Source: Solibacillus sp. FSL R5-0449 (lineage in GTDB: Bacteria; Bacillota; Bacilli; Bacillales_A; Planococcaceae). From it: a stretch of 64,000 nt of DNA. Position 1 is the stretch's first letter. Each line of letters opens with the position of its first letter. Shown here piece by piece: positions 44,369-54,056 of the stretch. Below the pieces are notes generated by a model. That model was given only the letters and a program-made list of their open reading frames with translations. It was not told the DNA's origin and searched no databases. Where the stretch lies: NCBI RefSeq assembly GCF_037975215.1, contig NZ_CP150239.1, forward strand, positions 410,001-474,000, written 5' to 3'. The position numbers were made by a program, and so were the translations under genes.

Positions 44369-44968
44369 TTAAGTTCTTTCGATTTTATCAATAAAAAGCG
44401 TAAGAATGGAATCCATTGGGGCCTCTCCATTCGCAACAGCATTCACTTTATCAACATATTCGTTGGCGACTAAATATTTTAACGGCTGCTCTACTGCATG
44501 AAAATATTTGAATGTTTCCCTTGCAATCTCATCCCAATCTTTATAGTAGATTAAATAGTCATTTGCCGTTACTTTTGTTCTTGTTGTGCCTTCCTCGGGG
44601 ATGCACTCAAATTCTTCAATAAGACCCAAAGCTCCGTAATCACAAGTCAATTGCTCGCCAGGCAGGATGTCTTTGGCAGCCAATTGAAAATTATAAGCTG
44701 TATCGACACAATTAGGATTGAAGCTGTGATTCATATATTTGGCATGATCCCAATGAAGGACATAGATGCCGTCAGATTCTACATAGGCATATTTGTAGAT
44801 ATCCGCTTTTTGTAGATTACCGAGGCTTTCGATAAACTCCTCTGTCAGCATGAGGTCAAGGTCATCTTTAATCCAGACAATCGACCCTTTTGGGATTAAT
44901 TTTGTTGCAAAGACGCCAACGCCTACCTGCTCACTGACAAATTGAATTTCAGTATCCGGGTGCATCAT
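44369..44968 (-). CDS. SET-domain protein
   Basis: A 199-residue protein with the SET methyltransferase core: GVGVFATKLIPKGSIVW (about 16-32), YMNHSFNPNC (N80-H81-S82) and LTCDYGALG with Y111. SET enzymes transfer a methyl group from SAM to lysine; bacterial substrates are mostly unknown. The ATG at 44968 follows AAGGAGG at 9 bases; the longer frame to 45001 lies before it. The zinc post-SET region is not seen. It stands alone, next to the polysaccharide locus in convergent orientation. Confidence 0.85.
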   Translation of the reverse strand: MMHPDTEIQFVSEQVGVGVFATKLIPKGSIVWIKDDLDLMLTEEFIESLGNLQKADIYKYAYVESDGIYVLHWDHAKYMNHSFNPNCVDTAYNFQLAAKDILPGEQLTCDYGALGLIEEFECIPEEGTTRTKVTANDYLIYYKDWDEIARETFKYFHAVEQPLKYLVANEYVDKVNAVANGEAPMDSILTLFIDKIERT

Positions 44969-45141
44969 TAGTAACTCCTCCTTATAAGTAAACCCATTCA
45001 AATGCGTATTGAATGGGGGGATATGTTATTTCCTTGAAATCGGATTGTTTTAATATGTTATGGCATTGCTTTCTAGTTGGAATAGGCTTTCGTCTTATTT
45101 ATAGCTATGTAGAACTAACTAGTTAGAAATTTACTTTAATT

Positions 45142-45178
45142 AAAAAAAGCCATTTTCCTCCTAAAGAGAAAAACGGCA
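45142..45178 (-). terminator. Terminator of the amidohydrolase operon
   Basis: The stem GCCGTTTTTCTC/GAGGAAAATGGC (minus strand) is followed by TTTTTTT. Confidence 0.88.
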
Positions 45179-45188
45179 TTTCTACGAT

Positions 45189-46379
45189 TTATTTTAAGCA
45201 ATATTTAGCAACGACTTCAGCACCAGCTTTTGCTGCAACTAATAATGCTCGTTCATCAATATCAAACTTTGGATGATGATTCATATAAGGGACATCTATA
45301 TACGTCGGTTGGCAGCCGATATAGTAAAAAGTGGAAGGCTTTGCGAGTGCATAATAAGCAAAGTCCTCGGAGCCGGAAAATAAAGGCGCTTCTTCAATGG
45401 CGATGATTTCTTCCTGTTCCGAGGCTTCCAGTGTTTCGACAACAAAGTTTGTTAAGTCTTCATCGTTTACTAATGGCGGGTAATCCTTTTCATAAGTGAG
45501 CGTACAAGTCACACCAAACTGGACTTCCAAACCGTGTACTAACCGTTTGATTTCCTGTTCAATCGTAGCGTGAACTGCATCGTTCATATATCGGACATCA
45601 CCTTCAAGTGTTACCGCATCTTTAATAACGTTAAACGTGCCTTTCCCGTCAAAGGAGCCGATTGTAACGACTCCCATATCATACGGGTTTAACCGTCTGC
45701 TAATAACGGTTTGTACGGTCGTGACAAAATTAGAGGCTGCAACAATTGCATCGTTTGCCAGGTGAGGGGACGAACCATGTCCTCCTGTACCATGGACAAT
45801 CAGTTTGAAAAATGAGCGACCGGCCATAGCAGCGCCAGCACGATAGCCGATATGTCCAACTTTAAATGTTGGGAATAAATGTGCTCCAACAATAATTTCG
45901 CAATCATCGAGCAAGCCGGAGTCCATCATACTTTTTGCACCACCAGGAGGTTTTTCCTCTGCATGCTGATGAATAATTTTTACTGTACCGTGCAGTTCAT
46001 CCTTTAATTGAATAAGGCTGTCCGCCAAAACAAGCAAATACGCCGTATGACCGTCATGGCCGCAAGCATGCATGACACCGGGATTCTTCGATTTGAACGG
46101 GACATCTGTTTCCTCTTCGATCGGTAAGGCATCAAAATCTGCACGTATTCCAATGACGGGGCCCGGATGGCTGCCTTGTATTTCTACAATGATTCCATAG
46201 CCATTTCCGACGTTACTATGGATTGTTACGTCTTTATTTTCATAGAAATCCGCAATATACTGGGCTGTTTGCACTTCTTCAAAAGAGAGTTCCGGATTTT
46301 CATGCAGATGACGGCGAATTGCGATCATCTCATCGTTTCGAGCTGCTAACTTGTCCATTAACTGTTGTTTAATTGTCAT
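45189..46379 (-). CDS. M20D amidohydrolase / aminoacylase
   Basis: A 396-residue metal-dependent hydrolase of the M20D group (N-acyl amino acid or indole-3-acetyl-amino-acid type). Metal-ligand motifs are MHACGHDGH (around 103-111), IIHQHAEEKPPGG and FSGSEDFAYYA near the C-terminus; the dimerisation insert carries GTGGHGSSPHLANDAI. It would release an amino acid from an imported N-acyl or peptide-like compound. Start ATG overlaps the preceding membrane gene by 4 bases. It is third in the operon 47813-45189. Confidence 0.93.
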   Translation of the reverse strand: MTIKQQLMDKLAARNDEMIAIRRHLHENPELSFEEVQTAQYIADFYENKDVTIHSNVGNGYGIIVEIQGSHPGPVIGIRADFDALPIEEETDVPFKSKNPGVMHACGHDGHTAYLLVLADSLIQLKDELHGTVKIIHQHAEEKPPGGAKSMMDSGLLDDCEIIVGAHLFPTFKVGHIGYRAGAAMAGRSFFKLIVHGTGGHGSSPHLANDAIVAASNFVTTVQTVISRRLNPYDMGVVTIGSFDGKGTFNVIKDAVTLEGDVRYMNDAVHATIEQEIKRLVHGLEVQFGVTCTLTYEKDYPPLVNDEDLTNFVVETLEASEQEEIIAIEEAPLFSGSEDFAYYALAKPSTFYYIGCQPTYIDVPYMNHHPKFDIDERALLVAAKAGAEVVAKYCLK

Positions 46380-47083
46380 GATGCTTGTTCACTCGCTTTC
46401 ATTTTTTCAAGAATTACCGCAAAGATAACTGTTCCTGCAATACAAATAAATGTTTGGAACGACGGCGGAACAGGACCAAGTGCCGCGAATATACCTAATG
46501 CGATTGCGCCTATCCCCCAAACAGGCTTTTTAAGGGCAAACTGTGCGAGTACGCCTCCAAAAATAGCCGGCAATACAAAACTGAAGCTCGCGCGGATTGA
46601 CTCCGGCAATGCATTAATTAAATACGAACCACCTAAAATTACAACTATTAGCATTGTCGTATTCACAATCGAAGCAGCAGAAATCGCTAATGTCGCTGTC
46701 ACTTCACCTTTGCGTGTTCCTGGCTCTGCTTTCACGATGGATTGCGCAATAGATGCGCTAGGTAAGCACATATTCCCGATATTCCCTGTAAGAAAGGCCA
46801 AATACGTACCCGATACACCTAAAATAGGATAATAGCTAATTGGTTCGACAAACCAGATGATTGATACAACGGCCCCGTAACTTAAAAAACCTGTTAAGAT
46901 AACAGACCAGCCTGGATGATACCCTAGACCAAACGATAAATAGAGGGGAAAGGCAATCGTACAAATGATGACACCCCAAATAGTAAGACGTCCCCAGAAA
47001 TGCGCTTGACTATGAAATGCTGCAAAGTTTTCCTCGCTTTTTGCAGGTGAAGCAACTGTTGTGTGACGCTCTAAAACGACCAT
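46376..47083 (-). CDS. Integral membrane protein, partner of the DUF5058 protein
   Basis: A 235-residue protein with about six or seven membrane segments (for example ILTGFLSYGAVVSIIWF and FILLVALF-type stretches). I do not recognise the family. Its place between a DUF5058 membrane protein and an M20D amidohydrolase, with AAGGAGG and translational coupling to the latter, suggests a two-component permease feeding the hydrolase. The segment PILGVSGTYLAFLTGNIGNM is a good family marker for a search. Confidence 0.75.
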   Translation of the reverse strand: MVVLERHTTVASPAKSEENFAAFHSQAHFWGRLTIWGVIICTIAFPLYLSFGLGYHPGWSVILTGFLSYGAVVSIIWFVEPISYYPILGVSGTYLAFLTGNIGNMCLPSASIAQSIVKAEPGTRKGEVTATLAISAASIVNTTMLIVVILGGSYLINALPESIRASFSFVLPAIFGGVLAQFALKKPVWGIGAIALGIFAALGPVPPSFQTFICIAGTVIFAVILEKMKASEQAS

Positions 47084-47102
47084 ATTATTCTTCCTCCTTC
47101 TA

Positions 47103-47813
47103 TTAAATTAAGAAATATCCGACGCTCATACCGACTAAAATAACTAATCCTAGCGACCACTCACGGAGCCAATTTTGGTTGAAGCGTTGTGCTGCCCACA
47201 TAATAGCCGGCATGACCAGTAAAGCGACTAAAAAAATAATCGTTTCATTCATGCCTTTTGCGATCTGGCCTCCACCAAAATAGCCGAAAGCACCAATCAT
47301 TGCTGCAGTCGAAACGACACTCAACCACTTTGCGCGACTACCGCCACCACTTGTTAACTTAGTTTGAAGACGGCCGAGTGATTTCGTGAATAAAGCTGTT
47401 ACAAGCAACCAGCCCATGCCACCTAAGCACATTGTCCACGCTGCTGCTGTAAATGCTTGTGCCGAGAAGTTTTTGTCACTCAACTGTTCACCAGCCGCTT
47501 CGGCCCCAAGACTTGCTCCTACTGTTTCGATTGGTGCGGATCCGACAATACCGATTCGCATCATTGTTGTTGGTTCCCCAATTAACGTGATTAAAGAAAT
47601 GGCAACGATGATAATGGCGAATGACGGTCCGAGTGAACTAATTGCACCTGTGCGGATAATTGAAGTGACTTCTTTGTTCGTTAAACCCACTTCTGGTGCA
47701 ACTTTTTTCGAAATACGTATAAAGACAATCGCTTGGAAAATCACGATGAGCACAATGACAAACGCTAATACCCATAATACCGGATGATCCATAATTTCTG
47801 ATGCTAACTTCAA
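47103..47813 (-). CDS. DUF5058 family membrane protein
   Basis: A 236-residue protein with about six membrane segments, recognised as DUF5058-like from the N-terminal block HPVLWVLAFVIVLIVIFQA and IIRTGAISSLGPSFAIIIVA. It starts with TTG at 47813, 5-6 bases after AAAGGAGGGG. It is the first gene of the operon with the next membrane protein and the amidohydrolase, and divergent from the PucR-type regulator. A transport role for the amidohydrolase substrate is inferred from context. Confidence 0.75.
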   Translation of the reverse strand: MKLASEIMDHPVLWVLAFVIVLIVIFQAIVFIRISKKVAPEVGLTNKEVTSIIRTGAISSLGPSFAIIIVAISLITLIGEPTTMMRIGIVGSAPIETVGASLGAEAAGEQLSDKNFSAQAFTAAAWTMCLGGMGWLLVTALFTKSLGRLQTKLTSGGGSRAKWLSVVSTAAMIGAFGYFGGGQIAKGMNETIIFLVALLVMPAIMWAAQRFNQNWLREWSLGLVILVGMSVGYFLI

Positions 47814-47956
47814 AGAGACCCCTCCTTTGAATTGACGAACAATTCAGTTTTTTTACACTATACTTTGTTTTCTTATTGCGAAACAATGGGTAATCCTCTA
47901 TATTTATAAATAAAATTATGGAATATCCTACATATTTAAGAGAGAGGGGAATGTCT

Positions 47957-49780
47957 ATGTCAGATGGACAAGAAGCAATTCTACGTCAATTAACACTATC
48001 GAATAAACAGTTATCTATCCTCGTGGAAAGTATCCGGACAATTACCTCCAAACTCCATATTGATGAAGTATTACATACGATCATGCGTCATGCTCTGGAC
48101 GTTATTCCTGAAGCAGACGCAGGTTATTTAATGCTTTTCGATGAGCAAAAACAATGCCTTATCCCTAAAACCTATATTCATTTTCCTCCACTAATTGAGC
48201 AATTTCAAACGAAGCCAAATGAGGCCATCACTGGTCGTGTATTTGCGACAGGAATCGGTGAGTTCTTTAACAGTTACGATGAAATTATGGCTGCTATGTA
48301 CCATCAAAATGTAAGCCCCCATAACTTACGGACAATTTTAAAGAGTGCACATGTCCCGCAGGCAGCACTTTGTGTACCGATAACTGTTGATACTAAACCG
48401 ATTGGCATCATGATCCTTCACCAACTCCAAAAGAAAAGAGACCTCACACAAGAAGATCTATTATTTTTTCAAGCCTTTGCCGATCAGGTAGGGGTGGCAA
48501 TTCAAAAAGCACAGTATTATGAACAGATGCTTGAAAAAGTAAAAGAAGCGCACGAACTGTCTCTGGCATTAGAGACAAAACATACCCTTCTTAAACAACG
48601 CTATGACGTACATGCTCGATTAAATCAATTGCTTTTGCAAAATGAATCCATATCCGTCATTTTAAATGAACTGCAAATCTTAACACAATTACCAATTGGT
48701 TTTTACGACGCATATGATGATGTGTTTTTTGAAGACGATCTGTCAATTCCCCATCACACAAAAACAAAAATAAAAAAACAATTACTCTTTAAAATGAATC
48801 CATTTGAATACCGGCTTAAAAATGACCGCAGCTTTATTGTTTATCCGCTCTATAATTTGGATATTTGTTTAGGGAGCATGATTATCGAACAGAAAGCCAA
48901 CATTTCCTACAAAGATCAGCAAACACTGGAACAGGGGGCCAATATATTAACGCTGCAAATTTTACGCAATAAAAATGTTCAAGAACTCCATAACAAACGA
49001 ATCCAGGAAACATTCCATCAAATTATCGATGCACCGAATCAAAAATCAATTGCCTCTATGGCATACCACTTGGATTTGGACGTACAGGATTACTACCGGT
49101 TATGTATTATCGAGTTCAAACAAACGGCGGACATGCTATCGATTGATCAGCATTTGCATCAATTCATCACGCTGCTAAAAGAACAATTTTCAGGTGAGCG
49201 GAAACTGCTGTTTTATGAAAAAAACAAAATTACGCTGTTAATTGGTGTGCCGTCGCCAATTATGCTTACATCTTTACACGAAACATTTTCGAAGCTTCAA
49301 AAAAAGTGGCAGTTACAGCATAAGCCGCTGTTTCGCTGTGCAATTAGTAAACAATATCAAACACTTCAGACGGTTTCTGCTCTTTTCGAGGAAGCACTGC
49401 AAACATTGCGTTTTTTACATGTTCGTGATGAATGGACAATTACAAGCTACGATAAAATCGGGCTCAATCAGCTAGTTTTACAAATCCCGCCACAGGATTT
49501 GGCGAACTTCATTCATGAACAAATCGGGGAGTTAATAGTGCAGTCGAACAAAAGCCACCTCTATGAAACATTGCTGGCCTATTTTAAGTTTAACCGTTCC
49601 ATTCAGCAAACAGCCCAGCATTTACACATCCATACGAACACACTGTACCAGCGCTTAAACCGGATTGAACAGATGTTAAATGTCTCTTTGCAGCTACAGG
49701 AGGAAGCTTTGAAAATACAGTTAGCATGCTATTTAAAGGAAAATTATTTATCACCTGCAGAAAAACGAGAGAAAATGTAG
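47957..49780 (+). CDS. GAF-domain regulator with PucR-type C-terminal HTH
   Basis: A 607-residue regulator. The N-terminal GAF domain (about 25-175) carries EADAGYLMLFDEQ and ALCVPITVDTKPIGIMIL. A coiled-coil stretch and a middle sensory region follow. The C-terminal PucR-type HTH (about 555-600) reads LLAYFKFNRSIQQTAQHLHIH, then NTLYQRLNRIEQ. The start is ATG 47957, 8-9 bases after AGAGGGG. It is divergent from the DUF5058/amidohydrolase operon and so probably activates it in response to the substrate; it is not a purine regulator by context. Confidence 0.9.
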   Translation: MSDGQEAILRQLTLSNKQLSILVESIRTITSKLHIDEVLHTIMRHALDVIPEADAGYLMLFDEQKQCLIPKTYIHFPPLIEQFQTKPNEAITGRVFATGIGEFFNSYDEIMAAMYHQNVSPHNLRTILKSAHVPQAALCVPITVDTKPIGIMILHQLQKKRDLTQEDLLFFQAFADQVGVAIQKAQYYEQMLEKVKEAHELSLALETKHTLLKQRYDVHARLNQLLLQNESISVILNELQILTQLPIGFYDAYDDVFFEDDLSIPHHTKTKIKKQLLFKMNPFEYRLKNDRSFIVYPLYNLDICLGSMIIEQKANISYKDQQTLEQGANILTLQILRNKNVQELHNKRIQETFHQIIDAPNQKSIASMAYHLDLDVQDYYRLCIIEFKQTADMLSIDQHLHQFITLLKEQFSGERKLLFYEKNKITLLIGVPSPIMLTSLHETFSKLQKKWQLQHKPLFRCAISKQYQTLQTVSALFEEALQTLRFLHVRDEWTITSYDKIGLNQLVLQIPPQDLANFIHEQIGELIVQSNKSHLYETLLAYFKFNRSIQQTAQHLHIHTNTLYQRLNRIEQMLNVSLQLQEEALKIQLACYLKENYLSPAEKREKM

Positions 49781-50033
49781 CGGAGCAAGGGAAGAGAACT
49801 GTATTACTGGTAAATTCATACACCATAATAAAAATGTATACTAAAAATTCAAGTGAGTATAAAATAGTACAAGTCAGCATTTTGGGGTAATGTTATATTA
49901 AAAAAACAATGTTGGCTAACGGTTAGTGTAGGGAAGTGACTATATATTCGGGAAGATAGAGAATTTTTATTTGATGGGGTAGGACAATCTACATACTAAC
50001 TGAATAAGTTGAAAAAATAGAGGATGTGAAACA
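49781..50033. other. Intergenic region before alsT
   Basis: AT-rich; no gene or clear structure apart from the GAGGATGTG ribosome site. Confidence 0.4.
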
Positions 50034-51464
50034 ATGGATTGGTTTGGCAATATATTGGGAGAAGTAAATACACTATTATATTCATATGTATTAATAGTTT
50101 TATTAGTAGGAACGGGTATATTTTTAACGTTCAAAACAAAGTTTATTCAATTTAGACTAATTAAAGAAATGTTCAAACTTATAACAGAAGCGGCACCAAC
50201 AGATAAGTCAGGGAAAAAAGGGATCTCTTCATTTCAGGCATTTACAATATCTGCGGCTTCCCGTATCGGTACAGGGAATATAGCAGGTGTAGCGACGGCA
50301 ATCGCTCTTGGCGGTCCCGGTGCAATTTTTTGGATGTGGATGATTGCGCTGATCGGTGCGGCATCTGCGCTAATCGAAAGTACGTTAGCACAAGTATATA
50401 AAGTTAAAGATAAAAGTACTGGGTTGTTTCGCGGTGGCCCTGCTTACTATATGGAAAAAGGTTTAAATAAAAGATGGATGGGCATTCTTTTTGCTATTGT
50501 CATTACGATTACTTATGGTTTTATTTTTAATTCCGTTCAGGCAAATACGATTTCCATTGCGTTTGAAGAGAGCTTTGGTGCCAATCGTGTTGTTGTAGGT
50601 TTAATATTGGCTGCCCTAACAGGGGTTATTGTTTTTGGAGGGCTGAAGAGAATTGTAAGCTTTACTCAAATAGTTGTTCCTGTTATGGCAATTTTGTATA
50701 TTGTAATCGCACTTATTGTGGTATTCCTCAATATATCCGAAATTCCGGGTGTGTTTCTCCTTATCATAAAGTCTGCCTTTGGATTGGAAGAAGCTTTTGC
50801 AGGAATGATTGGTGCAGCAATTATGAATGGGATTAAACGCGGATTATTCTCAAATGAAGCAGGGATCGGGTCTGCACCTAATGCAGCAGCAACAGCAGAT
50901 GTTTCCCATCCGGTTAAACAAGGTTTGATTCAATCTCTTGGTGTATTTATTGATACATTAGTAGTTTGTACTGCAACTGCAGCAATCGTATTATTAGGCG
51001 ATTCATATCTTCAATCTGATGCAACTTCCGTTAATTTAACGCAAGCCTCTTTAGTAGATAGTTTAGGGGATTGGGCAGGAAGTTTCTTAGCGGTCATCGT
51101 ATTTATGTTTGCTTTTAGTACAGTTATCGGCAATTACTACTATGGTGAATCGAATATTAGTTTTATAAAAGAGTCCAAAATGGGCTTATTAGTATTCCGT
51201 GTATTTGTCGTACTTTTCGTTATGTTTGGTTCAATTGCAAAAGTACAAATTGTATGGGATTTAGCCGATTTATTTATGGCCTTTATGGCAATCATCAACT
51301 TACTTGCTGTTCTTCAACTTTGGAAAGTAGCCAAACCGGTTGTTAATGATTATTTACATCAGCGCAAGCAAGGCAAAGATCCAGTGTTCTATAAGAAAAA
51401 CGTACCTAATATAGGTGAAGTGGAATGCTGGGGAGAAGATGAGGAAGCAGCAAGAAAACATTAA
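50034..51464 (+). CDS. alsT: Sodium:alanine (AGCS family) symporter
   Basis: A 476-residue membrane transporter with about eleven segments. AGCS-family marks are ISAASRIGTGNIAGVATAIALGGPGAIFWMW, FRGGPAYYMEKG, GLKRIVSF and GLFSNEAGIGSAPNAAA. It imports alanine or glycine (glutamine for some AlsT) with sodium. GAGGATGTG precedes the ATG. It is monocistronic. Confidence 0.95.
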   Translation: MDWFGNILGEVNTLLYSYVLIVLLVGTGIFLTFKTKFIQFRLIKEMFKLITEAAPTDKSGKKGISSFQAFTISAASRIGTGNIAGVATAIALGGPGAIFWMWMIALIGAASALIESTLAQVYKVKDKSTGLFRGGPAYYMEKGLNKRWMGILFAIVITITYGFIFNSVQANTISIAFEESFGANRVVVGLILAALTGVIVFGGLKRIVSFTQIVVPVMAILYIVIALIVVFLNISEIPGVFLLIIKSAFGLEEAFAGMIGAAIMNGIKRGLFSNEAGIGSAPNAAATADVSHPVKQGLIQSLGVFIDTLVVCTATAAIVLLGDSYLQSDATSVNLTQASLVDSLGDWAGSFLAVIVFMFAFSTVIGNYYYGESNISFIKESKMGLLVFRVFVVLFVMFGSIAKVQIVWDLADLFMAFMAIINLLAVLQLWKVAKPVVNDYLHQRKQGKDPVFYKKNVPNIGEVECWGEDEEAARKH

Positions 51465-51508
51465 TTTAAAATAGTGTTCCCCATTTATTGGTGACAAGCA
51501 CAATAATG

Positions 51509-51553
51509 AAAAACCACCTAATTGTTGATATACAACGAATTAGGTGGTTTTTT
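51509..51553 (+). terminator. Terminator of alsT
   Basis: A 15-bp stem AAAAACCACCTAATT and its complement, with a nested GTTG/CAAC, is followed by TTTTTT. Confidence 0.92.
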
Positions 51554-51672
51554 GTGAGTGGAAAGAACTTAAGCCAGCTATTCCTAACTATGTAATAGGT
51601 ATCCTATTTTGATTTTGGATATTTAAACTATAGTCCTATTTTCTGAACGAACAAAAGCGGTTAAATAGTGTT

Positions 51673-53988
51673 GTGAACGTCATTAATGATCAAACACAAC
51701 AACTGGAATCAGAAACGTTAAAGCTCCGAAATGAAGTAGTAAATACGCGTAAGCATTTTTGGGATGAAATTAAAGTGAATACGGATTCGTTTGATGACTT
51801 TTTGGAAACCGTTATTAACTTAAGACAAGAAGCGCAGGCATTAGCTGTTGGCGAGAGTACGCATCATCACGCAGCCAAAAGATTAGCGGTCTTGCATCGG
51901 ATGAAGGCAGTTCCTTATTTTGGACGAATTGATTTTCTTGAAGAAGGTTTTTCAGAGCAGGAGAAAATTTATATTGGCATTTCATCTTTGATGGATGCAA
52001 ATGGTGAGGACTTCCTTATCTATGACTGGAGAGCACCGATTTCAAGCGTCTATTATGATTATGAGCCTGGTCCAGCACAGTATACAAAGCCTGGGGGCAT
52101 GGTTTACGGCGATCTCGAGAAAAAGTGGCAATACGTTATTCGTAACGGAAAACTGCAATCAATGTTTGACACAAGTCTTACAATTGGGGATGAAATTTTA
52201 CAGCAGGTGCTTGGAAAAGGCGCGGATAAGTATATGCAAAGTATCGTCGCAACGATTCAAAAAGATCAAAACCGTATTATTCGCCATGATCAAGGGCGTA
52301 TGCTTATCGTGCATGGTGCAGCCGGCAGTGGTAAAACTTCTGCAGCATTACAAAGAATCGCATTTTTATTATATAAATACCGGGACCGTATAAAAGCCGA
52401 TCAAATTATATTATTTTCACCAAATGCTATGTTTAACAGCTATGTTTCCAACGTACTGCCGGAGCTTGGAGAAGAAAATATGCAGCAAGTAACATTTCAG
52501 GAGTATTTGGATCACCGTTTAAGTAAAGATTTTCACTTAGAAAATCCATTTCATCAGCTGGAATATGTGCTGACTGCTGCAACCAGTCCTACGTACAGTG
52601 CAAGGATTAAAGGCATTCAATTTAAAGCATCCGTTAAATTTGTTGAGGCGATTAAACTGTATCGAGAAACGTTGGAAAAATCGGACCTGCTATTTAAAGA
52701 TGTAAAGTTCAGAGGGAAAACGATTATTTCGGCGCAGCAATTATCGGAGAAGTTTTATGGGGATCATATTTCACTGAGCTTCCAAAGCAGACTTGAAAAA
52801 CTGAAAGACTGGCTAATGAATGAAATTAAAGAAACCGAAAAAATAGAACGCTCTCAGCCATGGGTAGAAGAGGAAATTGAGCTACTGAGCGATGAGACGT
52901 ATCATAAAATTCATAAGTATTTAGCAAAGAAAAAGGGCTTTGAACGAGAAGAGCAGGCAGATTATGAAATGGATCACGACGCGCTTATTCAAATAATTGT
53001 CCGTCTGAAATTGAAGGCAGTGAGAAAACAAATTCAAACACTGGATTTTATAGATTTAGCTGGCATTTATAAACAGCTTTTTGCGGACCCATTATTGATG
53101 CAACAGCAACTAAAAGTAGAAGTACCGGATGAATGGGAAGCGATATGTGAAGATACACTTCAAACGATGGAAGCGGGGACGCTGTATTATGAAGATGCGA
53201 CACCATTTCTATTTTTGCAGGAATTGATTCAAGGTTTTCAAACAAACCGGTCGATCAAGCACATTCTCATTGATGAAGCACAGGATTATTCGCCGTTTCA
53301 ATTTGAATTTCTGAAGCGCTTATTCCCTTCTGCCAAAATGACCGTGCTAGGAGATTTTAATCAGGCTATTTTTGCGCATGCAAGTGGCGTAGGAGATTTT
53401 CAAATCCTTCACCAGCTTTATGGAGAAGAAGAAACGGAAGTTATCAATATGACCCGAAGTTATCGTTCGACGAAGCCGATTATAGAATTTACACGGAGTC
53501 TTATTGCAAATGGAGAAGAAATTATTCCGTTTGAACGTGCTGGCGAACTGCCGGTGTTGAACCAAGTAGATAATCATGCACAATTGCATCAGCACATTAT
53601 GTCAGACATTTCAAAATTGCAAAGTGAAGGCTATAACAGTATCGCGGTTATTTGCAAATCTGCAGAAGAAAGTAAGACAGCATTTGAAACGTTAAATAAA
53701 ATTGACGGAATTAAGCTGATAAAAAGCGGTACAGCAGAGTTCGAGCAAGGAGTTGTAGTCATTCCTTCTTACTTAGCGAAGGGGATTGAATTTGAAGCAG
53801 TCATTATTTATGACGCATCCGAAAGTGTGTATGGAGATGAAAGTTTACGCAGAATCTTTTATACAGCGTGCACGAGAGCAATGCACGTGCTGCAACTTTA
53901 CAGTGTAGGGAAACCGAGTCCTTTTATGCAAAAGGCTTTAGAAAAGAATCTTATACAACTTGAGTTGAACTCAGAAAGTATTAGATAA
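51673..53988 (+). CDS. helD: HelD-type RNA polymerase-recycling ATPase, copy 2
   Basis: A 771-residue protein, close in size to B. subtilis HelD (about 774). It shares with copy 1 the N-terminal coiled coil, FLIYDWRAPISSVYY, Walker A GAAGSGKT (215-222), motif II IDEAQDYSPFQ, MTRSYRST and KGIEFEAVIIYD. Sequence outside motifs has diverged strongly, so the copies are old paralogues. The start is GTG at 51673 with only a weak ribosome site (AAGCGG), which may mean low translation or a different start. It is monocistronic. Confidence 0.92.
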   Translation: MNVINDQTQQLESETLKLRNEVVNTRKHFWDEIKVNTDSFDDFLETVINLRQEAQALAVGESTHHHAAKRLAVLHRMKAVPYFGRIDFLEEGFSEQEKIYIGISSLMDANGEDFLIYDWRAPISSVYYDYEPGPAQYTKPGGMVYGDLEKKWQYVIRNGKLQSMFDTSLTIGDEILQQVLGKGADKYMQSIVATIQKDQNRIIRHDQGRMLIVHGAAGSGKTSAALQRIAFLLYKYRDRIKADQIILFSPNAMFNSYVSNVLPELGEENMQQVTFQEYLDHRLSKDFHLENPFHQLEYVLTAATSPTYSARIKGIQFKASVKFVEAIKLYRETLEKSDLLFKDVKFRGKTIISAQQLSEKFYGDHISLSFQSRLEKLKDWLMNEIKETEKIERSQPWVEEEIELLSDETYHKIHKYLAKKKGFEREEQADYEMDHDALIQIIVRLKLKAVRKQIQTLDFIDLAGIYKQLFADPLLMQQQLKVEVPDEWEAICEDTLQTMEAGTLYYEDATPFLFLQELIQGFQTNRSIKHILIDEAQDYSPFQFEFLKRLFPSAKMTVLGDFNQAIFAHASGVGDFQILHQLYGEEETEVINMTRSYRSTKPIIEFTRSLIANGEEIIPFERAGELPVLNQVDNHAQLHQHIMSDISKLQSEGYNSIAVICKSAEESKTAFETLNKIDGIKLIKSGTAEFEQGVVVIPSYLAKGIEFEAVIIYDASESVYGDESLRRIFYTACTRAMHVLQLYSVGKPSPFMQKALEKNLIQLELNSESIR

Positions 53989-54005
53989 ACCTCATTAAAC
54001 CATAA

Positions 54006-54049
54006 GAAAACGGAGTCGGGGAGTGTACCGGACTCCGTTTTCATTTTTT
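54006..54049. terminator. Terminator between convergent genes
   Basis: A perfect 12-bp stem GAAAACGGAGTC/GACTCCGTTTTC is followed by ATTTTTT. It ends helD copy 2 and possibly the opposing operon. Confidence 0.9.
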
Positions 54050-54056
54050 AGTACAT

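Noticed and set aside
47386-47787. 133-codon plus-strand frame opposite the DUF5058 gene
   Set aside because: It is the antisense shadow of a membrane protein gene.
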